Source: Bradyrhizobium monzae (GTDB lineage Bacteria; Pseudomonadota; Alphaproteobacteria; Rhizobiales; Xanthobacteraceae). From it: 64,000 bases of DNA. This document shows, one piece after another, positions 34,269 to 43,574 of the stretch (its first letter is position 1; every line of letters begins with the position of its first letter). The notes beneath the pieces were generated by a model. It saw nothing but the letters and a program-made list of their open reading frames with translations, was not told the DNA's origin and searched no databases. The stretch is from the NCBI RefSeq assembly GCF_021458635.1, contig NZ_JAIRDQ010000001.1, positions 1,612,001-1,676,000 on the forward strand, in the 5' to 3' direction. A program made the translations under genes and the position numbers.

Positions 34269-35744
34269 CTATTGGTATGAAGACGGTTTGGCTGCCGACG
34301 GCGGTGGGCGAAAGAGCACGGTGTAGTCAACGATGAATCGAAACTCCGGTTGAGTATCGCGCACGTTATCGTGTTGCCAAACATTGGAGTATTGCGTCTT
34401 GAGACGAAAACCTTTCAGCGGACCTTCAGTGGGACGATACTGTATCCAAAGGTCCAGCTCCCTTCGATCTGGAATCCCTACGTTGGTGCTGGCGTTGATG
34501 GCTCCCCAGCCCTGCGAATACCATGTGCCGGCGCTGAACCCGGAGAGACCAATCGTACCGAAATCGTATGCGACGCTGGCGCCGACCGCCTTTTCATTGG
34601 CGTTGTCGAATGACACCTGCTGCATGTCCGTGTAGTTCGGCTTTGTACCGTACTGCGAGAATATCTTAGATTCATTCCCGGTGATCGAAGCCACAGCGAA
34701 CAACGTCCATCCGGCATAAGTCATCTGCCCTTTCGCGGATGCTTGATAGGTCTCGAACGGACTTCCGGTGAGTAGATCAGCTCCGATGCTGCGTTGCCCG
34801 ATGACGTTGGCGCCGATGATCCAATTTGGAACACCCTTCGGCTGCTTGAAATCGTATTCTGCTTGGGCGAAGGCCGTGTTGACAACGTCCTGGACGTTGT
34901 AATCCATAGCTACGAGCGAGAGCCCAACAGTTGGCCGGAATTTGACCATCCCGTAGGCCGCACCGTGGTTGATGACATCGCTGCCGGTGAGCGCATCCGA
35001 CATCTGTATGAAGTCGTTCGAGTCTCGCTGCTTGATAGTCCAGAGATAGCCGACCGAGTAATCGTAATTTCGATTCTTGTCTGGCAGGCTGACCAGCGTG
35101 GCGCCCTCGAACGTATTCGGCACCATGCGATTGTCTTGTGGGTTGATGAGGGGGGTATCCACTAATTGGCGACCGCCTCGAATTTCCTGGTCGCCGAGCT
35201 GCACACGCCCATAAATCTGTCCCAGCACGCCGATTGAATTCTGCGGCGGAGCCAGGAGCTTTGTGCCGCCCTCATCGGACGGAGCGAAGATCGGTTGCGA
35301 AGTATAGCCCGCTAGATGCACGCCGAACACGTCGCCGATTAGACCCGAACGAAATGCCAGCCAACCTCCGGCCGCCCAGGCCTGGGACTTCGATCCATCA
35401 AAGTTGTCGCGCGTCAAATAATATGTTCGGGCTACGAACTGCACTAAGGAATCGCGGAAGAAAGCTGGCGTCTCTTTGGAATACTGCCAGTAGATCTCGT
35501 TCATGTAGGGTTGCGGGGGAAGCTTGTTCAGGTTCCAGGATAGGCGTTCTTGATCTGCAATCTCCTGGCGGTCACTCGGCAGAAGTTGTTGCGCCTTGGA
35601 TTCCGTAGCCACACCAACTGCAACAACGCAGGCTCCGATCCAACCCGCAATGATGATCCTTCTGGCAATTCCGTTCAGACGCGGAATCTGCTTCGACATG
35701 GGAGACCACGCACCGCATACCGGGAATTTGCTAAGAACGCTCAT
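34269..35744 (-). CDS. OprD-type outer-membrane porin
   Basis: A 491-residue beta-barrel. A signal peptide follows an unusually long N-region (hydrophobic core IIIAGWIGACVVAVGVA, then ESKAQQ), with a cysteine in it. Barrel strands alternate aromatic residues, and the end (IQYRPTEGPLKGFRLKTQYSN; FRFIVDYTVLF) is typical of OprD/OpdX porins for amino acids and small organic acids. ATG 35744 is kept because GGAGG lies 5 bp before it, although ATG 35699 would give a tidier signal peptide. It sits between two amino-acid decarboxylase genes, so it may admit their substrates. Confidence 0.8.
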   Translation of the reverse strand: MSVLSKFPVCGAWSPMSKQIPRLNGIARRIIIAGWIGACVVAVGVATESKAQQLLPSDRQEIADQERLSWNLNKLPPQPYMNEIYWQYSKETPAFFRDSLVQFVARTYYLTRDNFDGSKSQAWAAGGWLAFRSGLIGDVFGVHLAGYTSQPIFAPSDEGGTKLLAPPQNSIGVLGQIYGRVQLGDQEIRGGRQLVDTPLINPQDNRMVPNTFEGATLVSLPDKNRNYDYSVGYLWTIKQRDSNDFIQMSDALTGSDVINHGAAYGMVKFRPTVGLSLVAMDYNVQDVVNTAFAQAEYDFKQPKGVPNWIIGANVIGQRSIGADLLTGSPFETYQASAKGQMTYAGWTLFAVASITGNESKIFSQYGTKPNYTDMQQVSFDNANEKAVGASVAYDFGTIGLSGFSAGTWYSQGWGAINASTNVGIPDRRELDLWIQYRPTEGPLKGFRLKTQYSNVWQHDNVRDTQPEFRFIVDYTVLFRPPPSAAKPSSYQ

Positions 35745-35978
35745 GTATCCTCCGGGGACAGCTTCGCCAATATCCTGCTGGGTAGCTGGCGGTTATTCTC
35801 AAGCTCGATTTTAAGCGATCCTTCTCTTGAACCGACGTTCCAGAATGGCAACACCTCAAGGAAATTCGCGTGGCTTGGGGGCAGAGATCGGCATGATCGC
35901 CCTCGCTGGTCGACGACCTTTGATCGAAAAGTATCGCACCGGCAACGCTCTATGAGGGGCCCCGTAGCCGCGTTTCCT

Positions 35979-37592
35979 TTAGCCTCCCTTGGCCGCCTCG
36001 TATGTGTCGCGGTATCCCCTGGCAATCGTTCGAACGCCCCGTCCGATATCATCGTAGACCTCATCCGGCAGGTTCGCCAGGGAGATGCGCAGCGACCATT
36101 CGGGGGCATCGAAGCCGCCACCGTTCAGCAGCACGATCCCGTGGGCCTCCGCCAAGCGAAACGCAAGATCGAGCGGATGGATGTGCTTCTTCAAGTAGTC
36201 AACGGCATCATCCCCGATGTTCTTCCGCGCCCAGAACTCGAAATCGATCAGACCGTAATAGGCGTCGTAGTTTGGATTGGGCGCCAGCTTGTCGGCAAGT
36301 CCCAAGCCATCGAGCAGCGCCCACAGCCGCTTGTTGACGATTTCCATGCAGGCGGTCTGATAAGCCTTCTTCGAATCCATCATCTCCGAGAGCGAGAAAA
36401 GGCTCATCATTACCTGCTGCGGCAGCGACAGGCCCGCAGTGTGATTGAGCGCGACATCGCGGCTGTCGGCAACGATGCGATCGATGAATTTCAGCTTGCG
36501 CGGCTCCAGCGTCAGCGGCCCGTAACGTTTGTCGAGCGCCTTCACAGCGTCATCAGGCAGCTTCGCGATCATCTTGTCGAAAATGTTGTCTTCATGAATG
36601 GCGATGGCGCCGAGCCGCCATCCCGTGCAGCCGAAGTATTTCGAATAGGAGTAAACGCCGATGGTGTTGTGCGGGAGTTCGCCCAGCAACGAGCGGAAAC
36701 CGTGGACGAAGGTGCCGTAGACGTCATCGGTGAGCAGCATGAGATCGGGGCGCTTGGTCCTCACCAGATTAGCCAGCTTGGCGATCGTCTCCGGGCTCAC
36801 CCCCATCCCGGAGGGATTGGCGGGATTGACGATGAAGAAGGCCTTGATCTTCGGATCCTCGAGCTTCTTGATTTCCTCGTCGGTAAACTGGAATTTGTTC
36901 TCCTGCGGCGCTCTTATTTGGACGACCTTGAGGTCGTAATCCTCCAGATGCGTCATCTCGATGTAGGGCGTGAAGATCGGCGTTCCCAGAGCGATGGTAT
37001 CCCCGGGAAGCAGTAGCCGGTTGGCCTTCAGTGACTTGAAGAGATAGCACATTGCCGCCGTGCCGCCCTCGACTGCGTAGATGTCGAACTTTCCGGCCGG
37101 CCGCGGCTCACCGCAAACGGCCCACATCAGATATTCGTGCACGATCTTCTCGTTGTGCACCAGGATGCGATCCGGCACGGGATAATTGTCGCCGATGATA
37201 GAATCGACGAGCTCGTGGACGAAGGCGTCCGGATCGAAGCCGAACTTCTTGACGGCAAAGGGTAGCATCTCAGACAGGAAGCTCGCGCCTGGCATATCGG
37301 AGTGCTTGGCGAGCCAAGCCTCATAGCGTGCCGCGATGCCCTTCGCCTGCGGCATGCCGCCAATCCCGGCCGGGTGCTCCATGACCCGCTTGCTTTCGGT
37401 GATTGCGAACTGTCCCAGCAGGAAGAAGCCTTCGCGCGGCGTGGTGGCCACCCAGTTTGGATTGCCGCGGCCGGCGTTCAGAAACGCGGATTGCGTCCGT
37501 TTCGACGTCGCCTTCGCGAGATTGATCAGCTCGTCCTTGATCTCGAACGGGCTCAGCGCCTCGAATTTCTTCAGCGTCAAGATATCGGCCAT
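35979..37592 (-). CDS. asdA: Aspartate 4-decarboxylase (bifunctional with aspartate transaminase activity)
   Basis: A 537-residue PLP aminotransferase-fold enzyme converting L-aspartate to L-alanine plus CO2. The Schiff-base lysine is in YSYSKYFGCTGWRLG; FFIVNPANPSGMGVSPETIA binds cofactor and substrate. It is longer than ordinary aspartate aminotransferases, with the N-terminal extension (LTLKKFEALSPFEIKDEL) and large insertions of the beta-decarboxylase group. ATG 37592 has GGGAG 7 bp upstream. Divergent tandem aspT exchangers confirm the assignment. A FixK/FNR box lies 99 bp upstream. Confidence 0.92.
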   Translation of the reverse strand: MADILTLKKFEALSPFEIKDELINLAKATSKRTQSAFLNAGRGNPNWVATTPREGFFLLGQFAITESKRVMEHPAGIGGMPQAKGIAARYEAWLAKHSDMPGASFLSEMLPFAVKKFGFDPDAFVHELVDSIIGDNYPVPDRILVHNEKIVHEYLMWAVCGEPRPAGKFDIYAVEGGTAAMCYLFKSLKANRLLLPGDTIALGTPIFTPYIEMTHLEDYDLKVVQIRAPQENKFQFTDEEIKKLEDPKIKAFFIVNPANPSGMGVSPETIAKLANLVRTKRPDLMLLTDDVYGTFVHGFRSLLGELPHNTIGVYSYSKYFGCTGWRLGAIAIHEDNIFDKMIAKLPDDAVKALDKRYGPLTLEPRKLKFIDRIVADSRDVALNHTAGLSLPQQVMMSLFSLSEMMDSKKAYQTACMEIVNKRLWALLDGLGLADKLAPNPNYDAYYGLIDFEFWARKNIGDDAVDYLKKHIHPLDLAFRLAEAHGIVLLNGGGFDAPEWSLRISLANLPDEVYDDIGRGVRTIARGYRDTYEAAKGG

Positions 37593-37690
37593 ATCAAACT
37601 CCCGAACTGTGCGATCGGTTGGGACGAGGTGGACCCCGCTCCCGCGCCTGCGCAATCACGTTCAGGATGATCGGCGGCCCCTGGTGTCTA

Positions 37691-37704
37691 TTGATCTACC
37701 TCAA
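37691..37704. promoter_or_regulatory. FixK/FNR-type box TTGATCTACCTCAA
   Basis: An exact TTGA-N6-TCAA palindrome in the divergent asdA-aspT gap, nearer asdA. The second box of the gap is at 37800. Confidence 0.65.
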
Positions 37705-37799
37705 GACTCAGACGCAATGACGCCCCGAATCGCCATCCCGCAACGCAGCAAGACGATGTCGTCGGTGGGACCCGGATGCGGCGAGTTCAGCCGTTGCGC

Positions 37800-37813
37800 T
37801 TGACATAAATCAA
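37800..37813. promoter_or_regulatory. FixK/FNR-type box TTGACATAAATCAA
   Basis: An exact TTGA-N6-TCAA palindrome nearer the first aspT gene (start 37941). With the box at 37691 it gives each divergent transcript its own site. Confidence 0.65.
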
Positions 37814-37940
37814 CATGTCCCGTCCGACCCGCTGCCTCATGTTAACGATACGGCTTCAGCGCTCGTCATCGGGTCTTCGATCCGCGAGGTCGCGCCGGAG
37901 CGAAGCGGGCGCGCGCCGACGGCACGAACGGGGTGACATC

Positions 37941-39632
37941 ATGATCGACTGGTTCTTTCAGACGCTCAGGAGCTATCCGGAAATCGCGATCTTCCTATCC
38001 TTGGCCCTTGGCTACTATTTCGGCTCCTTCACCTACAAGGGCCTGGGGCTGGGAGCCGTCACGGCGACACTGATCGCCGCTGTCATCATTGGCCAGATCG
38101 GGATCACGATTTCGGGCCCGCTCAAGCCATTCTTCTTTCTAATGTTCCTGTTTGCCATAGGCTACGGTGTCGGGCCGCAATTCGTGCGCGGCATCGCGCA
38201 GGACGGTTTTCCCCAGGCGATTTTCGCCGCCGTCGTTTGCGTGTTCTGCCTCCTCGCCGCGTTCATCGGGGCGAAGATTGCCGGTTACGATGTCGGTTCG
38301 GCCGCCGGACTTTATGCCGGCTCGCAGACGATTTCGGCGTCCATGGGTCTGGCCACCGACGCCGTCAACCGACTCGGGCTATCGCCGGAAGAGACCAAGA
38401 AAATCCTCGACGGCATGCCGGTCGCCTATGCGGTCACCTACATCTTCGGCACCGTCGGATCCGCGATCGTCCTGGCTCTGCTCGGCCCGGCCCTGCTCGG
38501 CATCGATCTCGAAGCAGCATGCAAGAGATATGAGGAGGAGCACGGCGGCAAGAAGCAGTTGGGTGGCCCCGGCACCGCGTGGCACCAGTTCGACGTCCGT
38601 GCCTTCCGCGTTCGCGAGCGCGGTCCAGCGGTCGGGAAGACGGTTCAGGAAGGCGAGGGGCTGATTCCCGATCAGCGGGTGTTTATCCTGCGGCTGCGAC
38701 AGGGCGGGAAGATCATCGACGCCGTCGCCGATGCGGTGATTCACGCCGGCGATGTCGTGGCCGTTGCGGGCCGGCGCGACGTGCTGGTCCAGCTGATCGG
38801 CGAACAGGCGGAGGAAGTCGACGACCGCGAGTTGCTCTCGATGCCGATCGAAGGTGTCGATGTCTACGTGACCAGCAAGGATGTCGACGGCAAGACCCTG
38901 GAGGAACTGGCGAGGGAGCCGTCAGCGCGCGGCGTGTTCCTACGCAAGATCACGCGGGGCGCGATCGCGGTCGATATCCCCATCCTTCCCAACACCAAGC
39001 TGAACCGGGGCGACATCGTCACCATCGTTGGACGTACGCCCGATGTCGCGGCTGCCACAAAGATGCTGGGCCGGCCCGATCGGGCAACTGATATCGCCGA
39101 CGTCGCCTTCATCGGTGCCGCCATTGCCATCGGCGCGCTGGTCGGCGCAGTCGTCTACAAGATCGGCAGCGTGCCGCTCACGCTGTCCACCTCCGGCGGC
39201 GCGCTGATCTCCGGTCTGTTCTTCGGTTGGCTGCGGTCCGTACACCCGACCTTTGGCCGGATTCCCTCGCCGACCGTCTGGTTCATGAACTCCGTCGGCC
39301 TGAACGTCTTCATTGCCGTGGTCGGTATCTCGTCGGGACCAGGCTTCGTTGCCGGCCTGAAGGCGCTTGGCTTCGGCCTGTTCCTCTGGGGCGTCGTGGT
39401 GACGACCGTGCCGCTGATCCTCGCAATGTATGTCGGTAAATACCTATTCCGCTTCCATGACGCCATCTTGCTCGGATGCTGTTCCGGCGCACGAACCACG
39501 ACCGCCTCGCTCGGCATGATCAACGATCGCGCCAAGAGCCAGATTCCGGGTCTCGGCTATACCGTCACCTACGCGGTCGGAAACACGTTGCTGACGATCT
39601 GGGGCATGGTGCTCGTCATGCTGATGACGTAG
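37941..39632 (+). CDS. aspT: Aspartate:alanine exchanger AspT, first copy
   Basis: A 563-residue inner-membrane transporter of the AAEx family: about five N-terminal helices (from [20 protein letters not shown]), two cytoplasmic RCK-C/TrkA-C-like domains in the middle (about 205-380; [20 protein letters not shown] marks the first), then the C-terminal helices with [19 protein letters not shown]. AspT imports aspartate in exchange for alanine; with AsdA this is electrogenic and consumes a proton, building proton motive force. ATG 37941 (MIDWFFQTL) is the family-like start; an upstream in-frame extension is basic and unlikely. Confidence 0.92.
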   Translation: MIDWFFQTLRSYPEIAIFLSLALGYYFGSFTYKGLGLGAVTATLIAAVIIGQIGITISGPLKPFFFLMFLFAIGYGVGPQFVRGIAQDGFPQAIFAAVVCVFCLLAAFIGAKIAGYDVGSAAGLYAGSQTISASMGLATDAVNRLGLSPEETKKILDGMPVAYAVTYIFGTVGSAIVLALLGPALLGIDLEAACKRYEEEHGGKKQLGGPGTAWHQFDVRAFRVRERGPAVGKTVQEGEGLIPDQRVFILRLRQGGKIIDAVADAVIHAGDVVAVAGRRDVLVQLIGEQAEEVDDRELLSMPIEGVDVYVTSKDVDGKTLEELAREPSARGVFLRKITRGAIAVDIPILPNTKLNRGDIVTIVGRTPDVAAATKMLGRPDRATDIADVAFIGAAIAIGALVGAVVYKIGSVPLTLSTSGGALISGLFFGWLRSVHPTFGRIPSPTVWFMNSVGLNVFIAVVGISSGPGFVAGLKALGFGLFLWGVVVTTVPLILAMYVGKYLFRFHDAILLGCCSGARTTTASLGMINDRAKSQIPGLGYTVTYAVGNTLLTIWGMVLVMLMT

Positions 39633-39705
39633 AAACCGGCGGCCCGAGACGCTGACCTGGCTGGAACAGTTTCTCGTTCGCTATCCAGAGCTCGCGCTAT
39701 TCCTG

Positions 39706-41343
39706 GTGATCGCTGCGGGCTACTGGATGGGGAGCTTCAAGATCGGCGCCTTCAGTCTTGGCCCGGTCACAGGCTCGTTGTTCGCCGGCCTCGTGGTCGG
39801 CGATTTCGCGCATGTGCCCGTTTCCAGCATGACCAAATCCTTCCTGTTTCTGCTGTTTCTGTTCGGAGTCGGCTATTCCGTCGGTCCGCAATTCGTGCAG
39901 GCGATGAAGCGCGACGGGCTGAAACCGATGCTGCTCGCCGTCATCGTGTGCCTCGCCGGCCTTGCGACCGCAATTCTCGTGGGCAGGATACTCGGGCTCG
40001 ATCCCGGCTTTGCGGCAGGGCTGATGTCGGGGGCGCTCAGTCAAAGCGCGGCAATGGGAACGGCGACCGACGCGATCAACGGCCTCTCGGTGCCCGAGGC
40101 GCAGCGTGCCTTGTATGTCTCGCACATCGCGGTCGCTGACGCGGTCTGCTACATCTTCGGTTATGCGGGCGTGATCATGTGGTGCACGGTGATCGCACCG
40201 GCACTCCTGAAGATCGACTTGCGGGAAGAGGCGCTCAAGCTCGAGCAGTCGCTGGGAATGACGCGAACCAAACCGGGCCTGGCGTCCGCCTGGCGAAAAT
40301 TCGAGCTCCGTGCCTATCGGCTGGACGAGCGCTCTGCTCTCGTCGGATCGACGGTCGCGGCCGCCGAAGTCCGCCTGCCGGAGCACCGCCTGTTCATCCA
40401 TCGGATCCGCCGCGGACAACGCGTGCTCCAGGCGGAGCCTGGCGCCGTCCTCGCGCCAGGGGATGTCATCACGATATCGGCGCCGCGCCAGATCATCGTG
40501 GAACTGATCGGCTCTCGCGCCGAGGAGGTCGAGGACAGAGAACTGCTCGACATTCCTTTGATTTCCGCGGACGTGTTCCTGATCAACGCCAAGCTCGCGG
40601 GCGTGAACCTGCAGCAGGCCTCGCAGCGGGACTGGACACGCGGCCTCTATTTGCGTTCGTTGAGCCGCGGCGGCCAGGAGCTTCCGATTGCTCCCGGTGT
40701 CGTCCTGCAGCGTGGCGACCTGCTGCGCATTGTCGGCCCCGAACCGGTCGTGGACAACGCGGCGAAGAATATCGGTGTCATCGTTGCCCCCAGCACGAGC
40801 ATCGATTTCGTGGTGCTGGGGCTTGCCATCTTCTTCGGCGGCATCGTTGGCGTTCTCGTGAGTTTTCCTGTCGGGGGCATCAAGATCGCGCTGAGCACGA
40901 GCGTCGGCACGCTGCTCGCCGGACTTCTGGTCGGCTATCTCCGCACACTCAATCCGCGCTTCGGCCGGATTCCTGACGGCGCCATCAGCCTGATGACGTC
41001 ACTCGGGCTGGCCGCGTTTGTGGGGCTCACCGGGATCCATGCCGGGCCAATCTTCCTCTCCGCCTTGCGGGAATCGGGCATCGGCCTGCTGCTCGGCGGC
41101 ATGGTCGTGACACTGCTGCCGCAAATCGTCGGATTTTGCTTCGGTCATTTCGTCTTGCGCATGAACCCGATCCTTCTGCTCGGAGGGTTAACCGGGGCGC
41201 AAACGGTAACGGCGGCGATGGCCGCCCTCCAGGAGCGCTCGGGTAGTCCGGTGCCCGTGCTGGGCTATACGCCGGCCTATCCCATCGCGAACATCCTGCT
41301 CACAACCTGGGGCTCGGTCTTGGTGGTCGTCTTCGCAACCTGA
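39706..41343 (+). CDS. aspT: Aspartate:alanine exchanger AspT, second tandem copy
   Basis: A paralogue of the preceding gene with the same layout (membrane helices, two RCK-C-like domains, membrane helices; GGLTGAQTVTAAMAALQERS near the C-terminus). GTG 39706 is the first canonical start, but it would remove most of helix 1. Homology continues upstream in frame (TWLEQFLVRYPELALFL) to 39649, where an ACG codon aligns with the ATG of the first copy; no ATG, GTG or TTG occurs between there and 39706. The true start may be ACG 39649 or CTG 39652, giving about 563-564 residues. It lies 16-73 bp after the first copy, depending on start. Confidence 0.88.
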   Translation: MIAAGYWMGSFKIGAFSLGPVTGSLFAGLVVGDFAHVPVSSMTKSFLFLLFLFGVGYSVGPQFVQAMKRDGLKPMLLAVIVCLAGLATAILVGRILGLDPGFAAGLMSGALSQSAAMGTATDAINGLSVPEAQRALYVSHIAVADAVCYIFGYAGVIMWCTVIAPALLKIDLREEALKLEQSLGMTRTKPGLASAWRKFELRAYRLDERSALVGSTVAAAEVRLPEHRLFIHRIRRGQRVLQAEPGAVLAPGDVITISAPRQIIVELIGSRAEEVEDRELLDIPLISADVFLINAKLAGVNLQQASQRDWTRGLYLRSLSRGGQELPIAPGVVLQRGDLLRIVGPEPVVDNAAKNIGVIVAPSTSIDFVVLGLAIFFGGIVGVLVSFPVGGIKIALSTSVGTLLAGLLVGYLRTLNPRFGRIPDGAISLMTSLGLAAFVGLTGIHAGPIFLSALRESGIGLLLGGMVVTLLPQIVGFCFGHFVLRMNPILLLGGLTGAQTVTAAMAALQERSGSPVPVLGYTPAYPIANILLTTWGSVLVVVFAT

Positions 41344-41694
41344 ACCACGCCCTTCATTCTCTCCTCAGCATTAGCGTTTCGACTAGCACCAGCACCTGAA
41401 TCCGCAGCGGCGGAGCGTTGAGGCTAACCGCCGAAGTTGCCGCTCAGCGACCCTTCCGCCCCTCGCCGCGGTTCACTGCTGTCTCTTCCTCAGCCAGAAC
41501 CAGGTCAAGCAGCTCCCGTGCTTCCTCCGGCAATCCCCCCAGCGCGGTGGCGAAGCTGGAAGGCGAAGTCAGCGTCGTTCGCGACAATGCTCGGCAGCTC
41601 AAATTCAAAGCCGAGTCCACCGGTTTTGCAGATTAGTGGGCGATTCCAACTGCGTCGCTAGTAAGCTTTCCGCCCCTCGGATGATGGCTTCCAA
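41344..41694. other. 351-bp region without a convincing gene
   Basis: A short minus-strand frame ending near 41440 (LGGLPEEARELLDLVLAEEE) has protein-like composition but no normal start, so it could be the tail of a decayed gene. The + strand frame at 41418-41636 is serine/arginine-rich and looks accidental. Confidence 0.4.
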
Positions 41695-41889
41695 TCAATT
41701 GCCGCTCGCCATCCGCTCCAGTTCCTCCCACATCTCCCGGCCCACTTCGATTGGCGGTGCCCCGTACTCATCGGGCGACCAACAAAGCGGGATGATGAGA
41801 TAGTTCTCCCTATCAAGCAGCCAGCCCTTGACGCCGCAGGTCCAGTAAGGAACGGCGTCTGCCTTAACGTAACGTAGCTTCGTGCTCAT
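41695..41889 (-). CDS. Small hypothetical protein of the phage-like module
   Basis: 64 residues beginning MSTKLRYVKADAVPYWTCG, with a tryptophan- and acid-rich C-terminus. The start overlaps the stop of the collagen-repeat gene (ATGA), the coupling pattern seen throughout this module, which supports it as a real gene. Function unknown. Confidence 0.65.
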   Translation of the reverse strand: MSTKLRYVKADAVPYWTCGVKGWLLDRENYLIIPLCWSPDEYGAPPIEVGREMWEELERMASGN

Positions 41890-42818
41890 CCGTTGCACTC
41901 CGCGTGGTAGGCGGCAAAGAATGGGCGCAGATTGATGCTGATCGACGTGCCATCACTTTGCTGCAGAACCAACGTGTACCGCTCCGGCTCAAGTTCGCAT
42001 CGCTTGATCGATGGGCCGGGAGGGCCGCGTTCGCCACGATCGCCCTTAGGACCTTGTTGGCCGCGCCTGCCAGCCGAAGCGAACAGCTGCCACCCGTCGC
42101 CGGGACACGATCCCGGATCGTCATGGCGCGCCACAAAGCTCGATCCATTCATTGTGACGATCGATAGCCGACGATACTTTTCAGCGGGATCGTAGGTACC
42201 TTCGATGCGAAAGTTAAGCGCATCCATGCCGTCCTGGCCGGGACGCGTGATGCAAAGCCAGTCTGTATGTGGTGGCATCGCCGCAGTGTCGCGTTCGGCT
42301 TGATACAGCGCGCCGTTGGCGACGATGAGATCACGTTCATAGTAGACGCGGCCCTCGACGTGATCCTTCACGATCTCCAGCTTCCCGGGCGGGCCAGCCG
42401 GACCGGGTGCGCCATCGACTGGCTGCTTAATCAGCGCCACCCGGTCTGCGATCTCGGTGCGGATTTCGGCGCGAAGCTCAGCGCGGATTTCTTCGCGCAT
42501 TTCTGTTTTGGCAGCGCGGACCTCGGCTAGTGCCGTTTCGAGCTTCGCCGAATTGCTGTCCAACTCGCGGCGAAGAAATTTGTTGGTTTCATCGAACAGG
42601 CGATCGAGTTGTTCATTGATGCCCTCGCCCAATCCTCTGATAACGCCATCACGAACGTCTGCAACCTGCTCGCGCACGAGGCTCTCGACGTACTGCGCCC
42701 ATGAAGCCTGAATGGCCTCGGTCGAGATCGTAGCAGCAACAGTTGGACTGTCCTTGGCCGCGGTGTCATACTTGGTGGAGTTGCCTATAACGCCACCGCC
42801 GCGCGATTTGCCGGACAT
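41886..42818 (-). CDS. Collagen-like repeat protein, probably phage-derived
   Basis: 310 residues. A helical, charged N-terminal half (about 45-130; LDSNSAKLETALAEVRAAKT, then repeated EEIRAELRAEIRTEIAD) suggests a coiled coil. Two short Gly-X-Y tracts follow (GAPGPAGPPG near 136 and GPKGDRGERGPPGP near 260) on either side of a beta-rich middle (VYYERDLIVANGALYQAERD). Coiled coil plus collagen tracts is typical of phage tail-fibre-like and surface adhesin proteins. GAGGAGG lies before ATG 42818. Confidence 0.75.
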   Translation of the reverse strand: MSGKSRGGGVIGNSTKYDTAAKDSPTVAATISTEAIQASWAQYVESLVREQVADVRDGVIRGLGEGINEQLDRLFDETNKFLRRELDSNSAKLETALAEVRAAKTEMREEIRAELRAEIRTEIADRVALIKQPVDGAPGPAGPPGKLEIVKDHVEGRVYYERDLIVANGALYQAERDTAAMPPHTDWLCITRPGQDGMDALNFRIEGTYDPAEKYRRLSIVTMNGSSFVARHDDPGSCPGDGWQLFASAGRRGQQGPKGDRGERGPPGPSIKRCELEPERYTLVLQQSDGTSISINLRPFFAAYHAECNG

Positions 42819-42856
42819 CGAGGCCTCCTCTCGGTGCTACAGCGCATACTATAGCA

Positions 42857-43066
42857 CTACTGTCCCAGACGTCGACGCCAGACGAGATCGACGATGCGTC
42901 GCTTCTCTTCCTCACTGCGATAGTGCCAGAGATCGATGATGTTTGGTGACCGAAACCAGCGAAAGCTGCCATCAAATAGCGGCGGGGGATTGCGATTGCG
43001 TCGCTCCTCCTCCGGCAAGATCTTCTGGCGATTGAAGGCCTCGTCAATCAATCGAACAGGAGCCAT
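42857..43066 (-). CDS. Small basic hypothetical protein
   Basis: 69 residues, rich in Arg and Trp (FRWFRSPNIIDLWHYRSEEE), on the same strand as the neighbouring replication genes. It starts at ATG 43066, just downstream of an AT-rich stretch and two copies of a repeat (43140-43175) that could drive it. No family recognised. Confidence 0.6.
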   Translation of the reverse strand: MAPVRLIDEAFNRQKILPEEERRNRNPPPLFDGSFRWFRSPNIIDLWHYRSEEEKRRIVDLVWRRRLGQ

Positions 43067-43139
43067 TGGTTCAACGTTCCCATCTCAAATACCATTACCA
43101 CTAAGACAAGAGATTAATATAAGAGAACACAGGACCTGA

Positions 43140-43175
43140 TGTCCGTTTAAGGTACGATCACATGACCGTTTAAGG
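43140..43175. promoter_or_regulatory. Tandem repeat TG(T/A)CCGTTTAAGG, operator or iteron-like
   Basis: TGTCCGTTTAAGG (43140-43152) recurs as TGACCGTTTAAGG (43163-43175), start to start 23 bp, beside an AT-rich run (GATTAATATAAGAG at 43112-43125). The gap 43067-43202 holds no gene. Two helical turns between copies suggests a dimeric regulator or a replication-initiator site. Confidence 0.5.
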
Positions 43176-43202
43176 GACAGTGCACGGCCGGTAAGAGACA
43201 AA

Positions 43203-43574
43203 TCACGGCGGGGTGAGCAACGTGACGACCGGCGCTTTCTTGGGTCCGCGTCGCTCGATTTTGATCTGGCCGGCTGCCTCCAGGTGCGCCAGCACCCGGT
43301 ATTTCACCTTGCGGTCAATGCCGTATTTGGTCAGCAATGCATTCGAGAGCTGGAACGTTGGGCTTCGGGCTTTCCATGCCATGTAGTGCAATAGCACCAA
43401 AACCGCAGCACCGGGAATTCCGGCCGCCTTCGCCATATTAGTAGCCCACACCAACGGTATCGCGGTGAATGCCGGCCGCTTCGTTCTGCGGGCTGGTCGG
43501 TCGAGCTCAACCTCTTCGACGAGAATGTGCTCGCCGAGGCCTGGGCTGTACACGTATCTCTCTGTTTCACTCAC
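43203..43574 (-). CDS. Helix-turn-helix domain protein of the replication module
   Basis: 123 residues from GTG 43574, which overlaps the DNA polymerase stop (GTGA); a longer frame upstream lies wholly inside the polymerase gene. The second half is a winged helix (LTKYGIDRKVKYRVLAHLEA, then a beta wing IKIERRGPKKAPVVTLL). It probably binds DNA as a replication accessory or regulator of the module. Confidence 0.75.
   Translation of the reverse strand: MSETERYVYSPGLGEHILVEEVELDRPARRTKRPAFTAIPLVWATNMAKAAGIPGAAVLVLLHYMAWKARSPTFQLSNALLTKYGIDRKVKYRVLAHLEAAGQIKIERRGPKKAPVVTLLTPP

Noticed and set aside
41418..41636. Ser/Arg-rich frame after aspT2
   Set aside because: Low-complexity translation; the opposite strand frame is more protein-like but lacks a start.
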